NCBI GenBank assembly: GCA_963789165.1
Contig: CAWBJP010000010.1
Span: forward strand, 310,001 to 374,000
DNA length: 64,000 nucleotides
Direction of reading: 5' to 3'
From: CAWBJP01 sp963789165
Lineage (GTDB): Bacteria > Actinomycetota > Acidimicrobiia > IMCC26256 > BP-133
Shown: positions 17,874-26,347 of the stretch, piece by piece
Layout: each line of letters opens with the position of its first letter
How positions within the stretch are numbered: the first letter of the stretch is position 1
The notes under the pieces: model-generated
The model's database searches: none
What the model saw: only the letters and a program-made list of their open reading frames with translations
What the model was told of the DNA's origin: nothing
Program-made: the position numbers and the translations under genes

Positions 17874-18822
17874 CCCCGCAACGGCCGACCTGGCCGCCGC
17901 CCTGCGGGCCGACGTCGCCACCGGGCTGACCACAACCCCCAAAGAGCTCCCCTCCAAGTGGTTCTACGACGAGGAGGGCTCCGCCCTGTTCGACACCATC
18001 ACCCGCCTGGAGGAGTACTACCCGACCCGCCGGGAACGGGCCATCCTCGCCGCCCGGGCGGGGGAGGTGGCCGCGCTCACCGGCGCCGAGGTGCTCATCG
18101 AGCTGGGCTCGGGCACGTCGGAGAAGACCCGGATCCTGCTCGACGCTCTCCGGGCGGCGGGCACGCTGCGCGGCTTCGTGCCCTTCGACGTGGATGCGTC
18201 CACCCTGGAGTACGCGGCCGGCGCGATCGCAGCCGACTACCCCGGCGTGGACGTCCACCCGGTGGTGGGCGACTTCGAGGGGGACATGGGGCTGCTCCCG
18301 GCGGGGGGCCGGCGGCTGGTGGCCTTCCTGGGCTCGACCATCGGGAATCTCAACCCCGACGCCCGGGCCGGATTCCTGGGTGGGATCGGTGCCGTCCTCC
18401 AGCCCGGTGACGGGTTCCTGCTCGGCGTGGATCTGGTCAAGGACACGGCTCGGCTGGAGGCGGCCTACGACGACGCCGCCGGCGTCACCGCCGCCTTCAA
18501 CCGCAACCTCCTGTACCGCATCAACCGGGAGCTGGACGCGGACTTCGCCCCCGAACGCTTCGACCACGTGGCCCGCTTCGACCCCGACGCCGAATGGATC
18601 GAGATGCTGCTGGTGTCCCAGGTCGACCAGGTGGTGACAGTCGGGGCGCTCGACCTCTCGGTGAGCTTCACCACCGGTGAGGAGATGCGCACCGAGATCT
18701 CGGCCAAGTTCCGCCCCGAGGGGATCGAGGCCGAACTCACGGCCGCCGGCCTCTCACCCCTGCGCTTCTGGACCGACCCGGCGGGCGACTTCGGGCTGTC
18801 CCTGGCCTTGGCCAGGGAGTAG
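17863..18822 (+). CDS. egtD: L-histidine N-alpha-methyltransferase EgtD
   Basis: EgtD makes hercynine from histidine with three SAM. Family motifs: PKELPSKWFYDEEGSALFD, LEEYYPTRRERAIL, LIELGSGTSEKTRILLDAL (SAM loop), VPFDVDASTLEYAA, VAFLGSTIGNLNP and SAKFRPEGIEAEL at the C-terminus. 319 residues is normal. GTG start inside the egtB end. No egtC or egtE is found beside it. Confidence 0.95.
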   Translation: MTPSPATADLAAALRADVATGLTTTPKELPSKWFYDEEGSALFDTITRLEEYYPTRRERAILAARAGEVAALTGAEVLIELGSGTSEKTRILLDALRAAGTLRGFVPFDVDASTLEYAAGAIAADYPGVDVHPVVGDFEGDMGLLPAGGRRLVAFLGSTIGNLNPDARAGFLGGIGAVLQPGDGFLLGVDLVKDTARLEAAYDDAAGVTAAFNRNLLYRINRELDADFAPERFDHVARFDPDAEWIEMLLVSQVDQVVTVGALDLSVSFTTGEEMRTEISAKFRPEGIEAELTAAGLSPLRFWTDPAGDFGLSLALARE

Positions 18823-18867
18823 GGCGAAGGGGTAGGGACTGCAAACTGCCGGAGGCGGTGCGGCCGT

Positions 18868-19056
18868 TCAGGCCGCCGGGCGATCAGCCTCCAGGAAGTC
18901 GAGGTTCAGCTCACCCCGCGCCGGACCCATGTCCGACTCAACCGCGATGGCCAAGCCCACGCTGGCGGCCACGAGCAGGAGCGCCCCGCCCAGTGGCACC
19001 GGCCAGAGCAGCACCAGACCCAGGACCAGCATGATCATCGAAAACCGGGTCTGCAT
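18868..19056 (-). CDS. Small single-pass or hairpin membrane protein (hypothetical)
   Basis: 62 residues. MQTRFSMIMLVLGLVLLWPVP and GGALLLVAASVGLAIAVE form one or two hydrophobic stretches, followed by an acidic tail. A good ribosome site (GAGGGAAGAGG) precedes the ATG. It lies downstream of the RsbW-like gene on the same strand, 53 bp apart. No family recognised. Confidence 0.6.
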   Translation of the reverse strand: MQTRFSMIMLVLGLVLLWPVPLGGALLLVAASVGLAIAVESDMGPARGELNLDFLEADRPAA

Positions 19057-19109
19057 CCTCTTCCCTCCGCCTGTGCGCCTCTGACTTCGCCGCGCCTGAT
19101 CGCCGCTTG

Positions 19110-19583
19110 CTACCCGTTGCCCGCAGTCTCAAACCGACCGTTGCGCCGGCGCGCGGCGCGGGGCTTGTGGGTCCCGGGCCGGAGCTCGAACCACACCCGC
19201 ACGTCGCCCTGCTCGGCGATGCCCCAGCGGTAGGCGATCTGGTCGACCAGGAACAGACCCCAGTTGGCGCCGTCCTTCTCGATCACCGTCCGGTTGGCGA
19301 CCCGCTTCCCCACCGGGTGGGGCCGTTGCCCCCCGAACCCCCGGCCGCGGTCGGCGACTTCCACCATGACGGTCTGGGGCGACCCCCGGAGGCACACTTC
19401 GATGCCCTGGTTGGGATTGAGGCCGCCGTGGCGGAGGCTGTTGGTCACCAGCTCGCTCACCAGCAGCTCGGCATCCTCGACGACTCGGCTGTTGAGATGG
19501 GGCGCGAGAGAGGCCACCGCCCGCCGGGCGGTGGCAGGGGCCGCCGGCGTTGCCGGCACCCGCAAAAGTAGGAGTACGTCCAA
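19110..19583 (-). CDS. RsbW-like anti-sigma factor / ATP-binding protein
   Basis: A compact HATPase_c (GHKL) domain with intact ATP-site motifs: N-box ELLVSELVTNSLRHG, G1 VADRGRGFGG, and G2 NWGLFLVDQIAYRWG. Such proteins act as serine kinases or anti-sigma factors in partner switching. The start is uncertain: TTG 19583 is close to the domain; GTG 19559 is also possible, and longer frames exist. A possible SigB-type promoter lies upstream (GTTT-N16-GGGAAG on this strand), overlapping the promoter of the divergent transporter. Confidence 0.75.
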   Translation of the reverse strand: MDVLLLLRVPATPAAPATARRAVASLAPHLNSRVVEDAELLVSELVTNSLRHGGLNPNQGIEVCLRGSPQTVMVEVADRGRGFGGQRPHPVGKRVANRTVIEKDGANWGLFLVDQIAYRWGIAEQGDVRVWFELRPGTHKPRAARRRNGRFETAGNG

Positions 19584-19625
19584 AAGGCCGATTCCCCGCT
19601 CTTGGAGATGAGGCGGTCCTTCCCG

Positions 19626-19654
19626 GTTCCAACTCCTCCCAAACCGGGTAATTT
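19626..19654 (+). promoter_or_regulatory. Candidate stress-type promoter, divergent and palindromic
   Basis: GTTC (19626-19629), 16 nt, then GGGTAA (19646-19651); TAATTT at 19649-19654 is also a good -10 exactly 7 nt before ATG 19662. The flanks CCCGGTT and AACCGGG are inverted, so the minus strand also reads GTTT-N16-GGGAAG toward the RsbW-like gene. Confidence 0.45.
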
Positions 19655-19661
19655 CGGCGTT

Positions 19662-19745
19662 ATGCACCCCGGGGTCGTGGCCGGCGTGGTGGCCGGGGTG
19701 CACTCCTGGGCGCCGTCCACCCTCCACACCCTGCGCCGTGGCTGA
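19662..19745 (+). CDS. Putative 27-residue leader peptide before the metal exporter
   Basis: ATG 19662 lies 7 nt after TAATTT, the spacing of a leaderless start. It opens a 27-codon frame, MHPGVVAGVVAGVHSWAPST to LRRG, whose TGA (19743-19745) overlaps the GTG start of the transporter at 19738. It could couple translation or act as a regulatory leader peptide. No ribosome site is obvious for the transporter itself, which supports coupling. Size makes the call tentative. Confidence 0.4.
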   Translation: MHPGVVAGVVAGVHSWAPSTLHTLRRG

Positions 19746-20817
19746 CGACCACGACCACAAGCCCGGGCACGGGCCTGACCACGGCCACGGGCACGACCCT
19801 GAGCACGGGCACGACGACGACCATGAGCACGACCACGAGGCCGGCGGCCGGCTGCGCGGTCTGTTCGGGCACCGTCACGAGCCGTCCGCCTCCGTCGACT
19901 CCGCCCTGGAGGCGAGCGACGACGGCGTGCGGGCCCTCACCCTCTCCCTCCTCGGCCTGGGGGCGACGGCCGCCGTCCAGCTGGTCGTGGCCCTGTGGAC
20001 CGGGTCGGTCGCCCTGCTCAACGACACCATTCACAACGGGGCCGACGCCCTCACCGCCCTCCCCCTGTGGCTGGCGTTCTCGCTGGGACGCCGCCCGGCC
20101 AACCCCCGGTACCCCTACGGCTACGGCCGGGCCGAGGACCTCGCCGGCCTCGTGGTGGTGCTCATGATCGCCGCCTCCGCCGCCATCGCCGCCTACGAGG
20201 CGTTCCACGGGCTGGTGGAGCCGGGCGAGGTCCGGCACCTGCCGGCGGTGGCCGCCGCCTCGTTGGTGGGCTTCGCCGGCAACGAGGCGGTGGCCCGCTA
20301 CCGCATCCGGGTGGGACGGCGCATCGGCTCGGCCGCGCTGGTGGCCGACGGCCTCCACGCCCGCTCGGACAGCCTCTCCTCCCTCGGCGTGCTGGCCGGC
20401 GTGATCGGGGTGGCCGCCGGGTTCGAGCGGGCCGACGCCCTGGCCGGGATGGTCATCGCCGTCATGATCCTCCTCGTCCTGCGCCAGGCGGCGGCGGATG
20501 TGGGCGCCCGGCTGATGGACTCCGTCGACCCGACCCTGGCCGATCAGGCCCGGGACGTCCTGGCCCGCGTGCCCGGAGTCGAGGGGGTGGGGAAGGTGCG
20601 GGTGCGCTGGATCGGCCACCGCCTCCACGCCGAGGTCGAGGTGGTGGTCGACCGGGAGCTGAGCACGGCGGCGGCTCACGACATCGCCGAGGCGGCCCGC
20701 CACGGGCTCCTCCACGACGTGCCCCGGCTGGTCTCGGCCATCGTCCACGCCGACCCCTGCGACCACGACGGCACCGACCCCCACGCCGGCGCCCGGCATC
20801 ACGATCCCGACGGCTGA
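19738..20817 (+). CDS. Cation diffusion facilitator metal exporter with His-rich N-terminus
   Basis: The first 35 residues are a His/Asp/Gly metal-binding tail (DHDHKPGHGPDHGHGHDPEH). Six predicted membrane segments follow, with the metal-site motifs LLNDTIHNGADAL and VADGLHARSDSL and the conserved GYGRAEDLAGL loop. The C-terminal cytosolic domain ends with another His-rich tail. It probably exports zinc, cobalt or a like divalent cation. The gene overlaps malQ at its 3' end by 19 bp (convergent). Confidence 0.92.
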   Translation: MADDHDHKPGHGPDHGHGHDPEHGHDDDHEHDHEAGGRLRGLFGHRHEPSASVDSALEASDDGVRALTLSLLGLGATAAVQLVVALWTGSVALLNDTIHNGADALTALPLWLAFSLGRRPANPRYPYGYGRAEDLAGLVVVLMIAASAAIAAYEAFHGLVEPGEVRHLPAVAAASLVGFAGNEAVARYRIRVGRRIGSAALVADGLHARSDSLSSLGVLAGVIGVAAGFERADALAGMVIAVMILLVLRQAAADVGARLMDSVDPTLADQARDVLARVPGVEGVGKVRVRWIGHRLHAEVEVVVDRELSTAAAHDIAEAARHGLLHDVPRLVSAIVHADPCDHDGTDPHAGARHHDPDG

Positions 20818-22727
20818 GGGCTCCGGTTGAGGGCGGCGGCGATGGCAAGGGCCGTCTCCGAACGCTCCAGCTCCTCCTGAGGGACGGGGAGGGCCAGGGA
20901 CCAGTTGGGGCGCTCGTCGACGGTGCCGGGCACGTTGGGACGCTCCTCGACCACGAGGGCGTCGTCCAGGGTGGCGGCCAGCACCATGGAGGGCGCCTCG
21001 GCCAGGAGGCGGTGGGCGGCGACCACGGCGTCAGCCGGCGAGGCATCGTCGGGCAGGCCGGTCCGCTTGGCCAGCTTGGTGCGGATGGCCGCCGTCGCCT
21101 CCTCGTTGGGCTCGAGGTGAAGGAGGCGGAGCTCCTCGGTGTCCGCACCCGTCCACAGACCGGCCACCGTGGGCAGGTCGTGGGTGGTGATGGCGGCCAG
21201 GGCCTGGCGCGGAAAGGCTGGGGGCGGTTCCGGCTCGAACCACATCAGCCGGTAGGAGAGGACATCGCGCTGGGCCAGCTCGTCGCGCACGTGGTCCTCC
21301 ACCGTGCCGAGGTCCTCTCCCACCACCCAGGCCCCGGCCCGGTGACTCTCGAGAGCCAGGATGCCGAGCAGATCGTCGTGGGGATAGCGGACGTAGCCGC
21401 CTTCCGCCGCTGTGGCTCCCGACGGGATCCAGTAGAGCCGGAAGAGGCCCATGACGTGGTCGAAGCGCAGCCCCCCGGCCCCCCGGAACCCGGCCTGGAG
21501 CATCCGGATGTAGGGCTCGTAGGCGGCCGCCCGCAGGCGTTGGGGGATGAAGGGCGGCAGCGCCCAGTCCTGCCCCTTGCGGTTGAAGTCGTCGGGCGGG
21601 GCACCGATGCGCACGTCGAGGGCCAGGGTGTCCTGCCACAGCCAGGCGTCGGCCCCGGCCGGATCGGTGCCGATGGCCAGGTCCGCCACCAGGTCGATGG
21701 CCTCGCCGGCCGTCTCCAGTTGGAGCTCCGTGCACCACTGGAGCCACTGGTGGAAACGGACCCGCCCAGCGTGCTCGGCGCCGAAGGCGGCGACCTCGGG
21801 GGAATCCGGACGGCGGAAGCCCGCCGGCCAGGTGGGCCAGGTGCCGTCCAGGGCCTCGTCGAGGGCGCAGTGGAGGGCGAAGCGGGCCAGGGGCTCACCG
21901 CCGGCCGCCACGAAGTGCTCGAAGGCGGGGTCACCGCCTGAGCCGCGGAAACGCTCGAAGCTGTCCTCCAGGGCGGCGAGCTTCAGCTTCCAGACCCGAT
22001 CTCGGTCGATGCGCCGCTCGGCGTTCAACGCCCGCCCCTCGGCCGCCAGGCGCTCGAGATCGGCTCCCGCCCCGGCCGCGCCGGGCACCTCTTCGACCCG
22101 AAGGTAGATGGGGTTCCGGAAGCAGCGGCTCGACGGGTAGTAGGGGCTGGGCTGAGGGTGGGTCGGCAGGGTGGCGTGCAACGGGTTGAGCAGCGTCATC
22201 CCCGCTCCCAGCCCCGCCGACCACCGGCCCAGGCGGCGTAGGTCAGCCAGGTCACCGATGCCCCAGCTGGCGGACGAGCGCAGGGCGTAGAGCTGAGCCG
22301 CCCATCCCCAGGTGCGCAGACCGGGAGGCAGATGGCAGCGGCCGGGCGACACCACCACCAGCCGGCGCCGTTCGCCGTCGGCGTGCTCGAGCCAGTGGTA
22401 ACCGAGGGGCAGGTCGGGGGGGAGACGGTCGCCGGCCGGTCCGTGGGCGCCGTCCTCGGTCAGGAGATCCCAGGGCCCGTCGGCGATGGGTCGCACCTCG
22501 CCGGGCCGGAGCACCCAGGCCGGGTCGGGCGGGACCGGCTCGTCGGTGCGCATGGCCTCGAGCAGCGCGGCGGCGGTCGCCGGCGGGGTCTCGTGCCACT
22601 CGCCGGTGATGTCCTGGTACCCGGGACTGATGCCCCAGTTTTCCGGGGACACCCCGGGCCCCGGAGTTTCCGGGGACACCCCGGGCCCCGGGGTTTCTCG
22701 AGACTTCGGGTCAGGGGAGGAGGACAT
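20799..22727 (-). CDS. malQ: 4-alpha-glucanotransferase MalQ (amylomaltase)
   Basis: GH77 enzyme that transfers alpha-1,4-glucan chains. Motifs: WGWAAQLYALRSSASWGIGDLADL, NPLHATLPTHPQPSPYYPSSR, AAAYEPYIRMLQAGFRGAGGLRFDHVMGLFRLYWIP (with the catalytic-site Asp of RFDHVMGL), VVGEDLGTV (acid/base Glu) and ITTHDLPTVAGLW (third Asp). The first 29 residues contain two copies of TPGPGVSPE, encoded by a 27-bp tandem repeat. Its start overlaps the upstream oxidase stop by 17 bp. It complements the alpha-glucan genes at 0-6 kb. Confidence 0.94.
   Translation of the reverse strand: MSSSPDPKSRETPGPGVSPETPGPGVSPENWGISPGYQDITGEWHETPPATAAALLEAMRTDEPVPPDPAWVLRPGEVRPIADGPWDLLTEDGAHGPAGDRLPPDLPLGYHWLEHADGERRRLVVVSPGRCHLPPGLRTWGWAAQLYALRSSASWGIGDLADLRRLGRWSAGLGAGMTLLNPLHATLPTHPQPSPYYPSSRCFRNPIYLRVEEVPGAAGAGADLERLAAEGRALNAERRIDRDRVWKLKLAALEDSFERFRGSGGDPAFEHFVAAGGEPLARFALHCALDEALDGTWPTWPAGFRRPDSPEVAAFGAEHAGRVRFHQWLQWCTELQLETAGEAIDLVADLAIGTDPAGADAWLWQDTLALDVRIGAPPDDFNRKGQDWALPPFIPQRLRAAAYEPYIRMLQAGFRGAGGLRFDHVMGLFRLYWIPSGATAAEGGYVRYPHDDLLGILALESHRAGAWVVGEDLGTVEDHVRDELAQRDVLSYRLMWFEPEPPPAFPRQALAAITTHDLPTVAGLWTGADTEELRLLHLEPNEEATAAIRTKLAKRTGLPDDASPADAVVAAHRLLAEAPSMVLAATLDDALVVEERPNVPGTVDERPNWSLALPVPQEELERSETALAIAAALNRSPQPSGS
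22641..22696 (-). repeat. Two 27-bp GC-rich repeat units in malQ
   Basis: Two tandem units of TTTCCGGGGACACCCCGGG plus CCCCGG occur with a period of 27 bp, giving two TPGPGVSPE nonapeptides near the MalQ N-terminus. The same core (as reverse complement) is found in ku and, as two units with a 26-bp period, in menG. Confidence 0.7.
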
Positions 22728-24084
22728 CGGGGTTGAGTATCCCTTTTGGGTCCAGCGCTAACTTCACCGCCCGGAAGGCGGCGATCTCGGCCGGGCTGCG
22801 GTTGAGGTGGAGCCACGGGCGCTTGGCCACCCCGATGCCGTGCTCGGCGCTGATGCTGCCACCGAGGTCGGCGACCAGCTGGAGCACGGGATCCTCGACC
22901 AGGTTGCCGTCCGCCTGGGGGGCGCCCAGCACGTTCACGTGGAGGTTGCCGTCGCCGGCGTGGCCGAAGAGCACACAGCGGGCCTCGGGCGCCACGCCGG
23001 CCACGGCCGCCTGCACCCGGGGCACGAACTCGATCAGAGCCGGCCCGGGCAGCGACACGTCGAGCTTGATGGGCACGCCGGCGGCGTTGACCGCTTCGGT
23101 GTGCGCCTCCCGGTAGCGCCACAGGCGGGCCCGGCCCGCCGGGTCCGACTCCACCGCCCCGTCCAGGGCCCGATCCCCGACGCCTTCCAGCACGGCCGCG
23201 GCCAGCTCCTCGGTGGGATCGGACACCGCCGCCACCTCCACAAGCAGATACACCGGGTGCGGGGTGGCGAAGGGCGGCGCGATCCCGAGGTGGTCGCACA
23301 CCAGGGCCACCCCGCCGGCGAAGAGCAGCTCGGCCGCCTCCAGGCAGCCCGACAGGCGCCGGCGGAGCTCGGCCAGGGCCTCCAGCGCCGGCTCCACGCC
23401 GGCGAAGGCGAGGAGTCCGGTGGCCCGGGCCTCCAGCCGGGGAACGAGTCGCAGCCGGGCCCGGGTCACCACGCCAAGCGTCCCCTCGCTGCCGGTGAAG
23501 AGGCCGGGGAGGTGGTAGCCGGTGTTGTCCTTGGTCAGGCCGGACAGGTGGGCCAGCACGTCCCCGCCGGCCAGCACCACCTCGATCCCGACCACGTTGG
23601 CCCGCATGTCGCCGTAGCGGAGCACCCGCAGGCCGCCGGCGTTGGTGGCCACCATCCCCCCCACGGTGGCCGAGTCGCGGGCCGCCAGGTCCACCCCGAA
23701 GGCGAGGCCGGCGCCGGCCGCCACCTCGTGCACACCGGCCAGGGTCGTTCCCGCGCCCACCGTCACCTGGCTGGTGAGGGTGTCCACCGGCCCGACCTCG
23801 CGCAGCCGGGTCAGGCTCAGCACCACCTCACCCCGGTGAGGGATCCCGCCCCCCACCAGTCCGGTGTTGCCCCCCTGGAGCACCACCGGCCGCCCGTCCT
23901 CGTTGAGCAGGGACAGGACGCCGGCCACCTCCCCGGTGCTCCCCGGCCGCACCACCGCCGCCGCCCGTCCCCGGAACCGCCCCGTCCAGTCCACCTCGTA
24001 AGAGGCCATGACCTCCGGGTCGTCCAGCACATGCGCCGCCCCCACCACCCCCACCAACCCCCGGCGCAACCGATCGTCGAGCAT
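22711..24084 (-). CDS. FAD-linked oxidase (GlcD / D-2-hydroxyacid dehydrogenase type)
   Basis: An FAD_binding_4 domain (AAAVVRPGSTGEVAGVL, VLQGGNTGLVGG, GGMVATNAGGLRVLRYG) is followed by a FAD-oxidase C-terminal domain with FGHAGDGNLHVNV (metal/substrate histidines) and ISAEHGIGVAKR. The family oxidises D-lactate, glycolate or D-2-hydroxyglutarate; the substrate cannot be set here. ATG 24084 is chosen over 24102 because the longer form overlaps the divergent gene. It overlaps the malQ start. Confidence 0.88.
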   Translation of the reverse strand: MLDDRLRRGLVGVVGAAHVLDDPEVMASYEVDWTGRFRGRAAAVVRPGSTGEVAGVLSLLNEDGRPVVLQGGNTGLVGGGIPHRGEVVLSLTRLREVGPVDTLTSQVTVGAGTTLAGVHEVAAGAGLAFGVDLAARDSATVGGMVATNAGGLRVLRYGDMRANVVGIEVVLAGGDVLAHLSGLTKDNTGYHLPGLFTGSEGTLGVVTRARLRLVPRLEARATGLLAFAGVEPALEALAELRRRLSGCLEAAELLFAGGVALVCDHLGIAPPFATPHPVYLLVEVAAVSDPTEELAAAVLEGVGDRALDGAVESDPAGRARLWRYREAHTEAVNAAGVPIKLDVSLPGPALIEFVPRVQAAVAGVAPEARCVLFGHAGDGNLHVNVLGAPQADGNLVEDPVLQLVADLGGSISAEHGIGVAKRPWLHLNRSPAEIAAFRAVKLALDPKGILNPDVLLP

Positions 24085-24152
24085 TCCGGGGATTGTGCAC
24101 ATGGGACGTGCACTTTCCCCAAACAGTCACACCCCACCTGTTGAATACGTCC

Positions 24153-25046
24153 GTGAACCCGGATGCTCGGCTCAGCATCGTCATGGCCCGCCAGCACAGC
24201 CTGGCCACCCGCCCCCAGGCCCTGGATGCCGGACTGACCGGCCGCCAGGTCGGTTTCCGCCTGGAATCCGGGCTGTGGGTCGCGCCGCAGCGAGGCGTCT
24301 ACCGGCCCTCTTCAGTGCGCCCCTACTTCCACCAACACGTCATGGCCGCGTGCCTGGCAGTACACGGCCACGCCTCGCATGGCTGCGCCGCCGCCGTCTA
24401 CGGACTGCGCGGCTTCGACCAGGAAATCGTCGAGATCACGCTGACCGGCCACCGCACACAACACCTCACCGACGCCACCGTCCACCGCCACGAGGGACTC
24501 GACCGGCGGGACCTGACCATCCGCTGGCACCTTCCCATCACCACACCGGCCAGAACCCTGCTCGACATCGCCGACCGGCAGCCCGAACTGGCGGAGAGGG
24601 CACTCAACGACGCCCTGTACCGGCGCCTGGCCCGACCCGAAGCCATCCGTTCGGCGATGACGCGAGCGCGTTCCCAGTCGGCGGCCGTCCACCTGGCCGA
24701 ACTCCTCGGCCGCCTGGCGGCCCCGACCGAGAGCGTGCTTGAGGACGACTTCCTGGCTCTGGTCCGCCGCCACGGCCTGCCCGAACCGGTCCGCCAGCTC
24801 CCTATTGCCGGCGACGCGTTCCGGCTCGACTTCGCCTGGCCGGACGCCCGGGTGACGTTCGAGACCCACGGGTGGCGCCACCACTCCGCCCCGGCCGACC
24901 GGCGTCGGGACCGGGCCAAACGGCGAGCGGCCGAAGCCGAAGGCTGGGACTGGCACGACGCCTACTGGGAGGACGTGCACGAGTGGGGCGTCGACACCAT
25001 GACCCGGCTGGGGACCCTGCTAAGACAGGACCGTGCCGCCGCTTGA
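24153..25046 (+). CDS. AbiEi-like N-terminal / DUF559-like nuclease-fold protein
   Basis: An AbiEi-type winged-helix start (HSLATRPQALDAGLTGRQVGFRLESGLW, then APQRGVYRP) is joined to a C-terminal DUF559-like region (RLDFAWPDARVTFETHGWRHHS) of the PD-(D/E)XK fold. The usual ExD step reads ETH here, so nuclease activity is doubtful. Such solitary proteins are abundant in actinobacteria and of unknown role; a toxin-antitoxin or defence link is only suggested by the fold. GTG 24153 lies 6 nt after TTGAAT and ATG 24183 is an alternative. The end overlaps the next gene by 14 bp. Confidence 0.7.
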   Translation: MNPDARLSIVMARQHSLATRPQALDAGLTGRQVGFRLESGLWVAPQRGVYRPSSVRPYFHQHVMAACLAVHGHASHGCAAAVYGLRGFDQEIVEITLTGHRTQHLTDATVHRHEGLDRRDLTIRWHLPITTPARTLLDIADRQPELAERALNDALYRRLARPEAIRSAMTRARSQSAAVHLAELLGRLAAPTESVLEDDFLALVRRHGLPEPVRQLPIAGDAFRLDFAWPDARVTFETHGWRHHSAPADRRRDRAKRRAAEAEGWDWHDAYWEDVHEWGVDTMTRLGTLLRQDRAAA

Positions 25047-26217
25047 GGACCTGTCCGTGGTCGACGCCGCCACCCTGTTCGCTGGTCCGATGATCGCCAC
25101 GTTCCTGGGCGACTTCGGGGCCGAGATCATCAAGGTGGAGCATCCGGGGGGCGACTCCCTGCGCCACCTCGGCTGGGAGAAGGAGGGCGTGTCCCTCTTC
25201 TGGCTCTTCATCAACCGCAACAAGGCCTGCGTGACCCTCAACCTGTCCGGGTCCGACGGCCAGGGCCTGTTCCGCGAACTGGTGGCCGGCGCCGACGTCC
25301 TGATCGAGAACTTCCGCCCCGGCACGATGGAGCGCTGGGGGCTCGGCTGGGAGACGCTCTCGGCCGACAATCCCGGCCTCGTCATGGTGCGGGTGAGCGG
25401 CTTCGGCCAGGACGGCCCCTACTCCGGCCGCCCCGGCTTCGGGACCCTGGCCGAAGCCATGAGCGGCTTCGCCCATCTCAACGGCTACCCGGACGGGCCC
25501 CCCACCCTTCCGCCCTTCGCCCTGGCCGACGGCATCGCCGGCTGCGTCGGGGCCTTCGCCACGCTGGCCGCCCTGCGCCATCGGGACGCCACCGGCGAGG
25601 GGCAGGTCGTCGACCTGTCGATCTACGAGCCGCTGTTCTTCCTCCTGGGCGCCCAGGCGACCCTCTACGACCAGCTGGGCATGGTGCAGGAACGCACCGG
25701 CAACCGGGCCCCGTTCACCGCCCCCCGCAACAGTTACCAGGCCTCCGACGGACGCTGGTTCGGGCTGTCGGCCAGCTCCCAGTCCATCGCCGAGCGGACG
25801 ATGCGGCTGGTGGGTCGGGAGGATCTCCTCGCCGAACCCTGGTTCGCCACCAGCGCCGGACGCCTGGAGCACCAGGACGTTCTGGACGAAGCCATCGGCA
25901 AGTGGATGGGCGATCACACCAGCGCCGAGGTGGTGGCCGCCTTCGAGGCCTTCCACGCCGCCATCGCCCCCGTCTATTCCATCGTCGACATCATGGAGGA
26001 CCCCCAGTACCGGCACCGGGAGACGGTGGTCCGGGCCGCCCATCCCCGCCTGGGTCCGGTGGCCGTACCTGGAGTCGTCCCGCGTCTGGTCGCCACCCCG
26101 GGGGCCGTGCGGAGCCTCGGTGGGGATCTCGGGCAGGACAACGAGGAGGTCTACGCCGGACGCCTCGGCCACTCGCCGGCGGAACTGTCGGCTTGGCGGG
26201 CGGCGGGGGTAATCTGA
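25033..26217 (+). CDS. Class III CoA-transferase (CaiB/BaiF family)
   Basis: Family motifs: VVDAATLFAGPMIATFLGDFGAEIIKVE, NRNKACVTLNL, DVLIENFRPGTMERWGLG, VSGFGQDGPYSGRPGFG, and FALADGIAG with the catalytic Asp166. The enzyme moves CoA between acyl or carboxylic acids; the substrate is unknown. 394 residues is normal. GTG start overlapping the preceding gene. A 130-bp gap follows before the convergent acyltransferase end, with nothing notable. Confidence 0.92.
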   Translation: MPPLEDLSVVDAATLFAGPMIATFLGDFGAEIIKVEHPGGDSLRHLGWEKEGVSLFWLFINRNKACVTLNLSGSDGQGLFRELVAGADVLIENFRPGTMERWGLGWETLSADNPGLVMVRVSGFGQDGPYSGRPGFGTLAEAMSGFAHLNGYPDGPPTLPPFALADGIAGCVGAFATLAALRHRDATGEGQVVDLSIYEPLFFLLGAQATLYDQLGMVQERTGNRAPFTAPRNSYQASDGRWFGLSASSQSIAERTMRLVGREDLLAEPWFATSAGRLEHQDVLDEAIGKWMGDHTSAEVVAAFEAFHAAIAPVYSIVDIMEDPQYRHRETVVRAAHPRLGPVAVPGVVPRLVATPGAVRSLGGDLGQDNEEVYAGRLGHSPAELSAWRAAGVI

Positions 26218-26347
26218 GCGCGCAACAACGTGCTCAGCGGGCCTGGAGTTACCTACGTGTGAGGGGTTACCAGGCCTGCTGGCACATTTGGTGGGGCGGT
26301 GTACCCCGCACCGCGGATCCCGAAACCTGCGCCGCTCTCCGCGCCGG

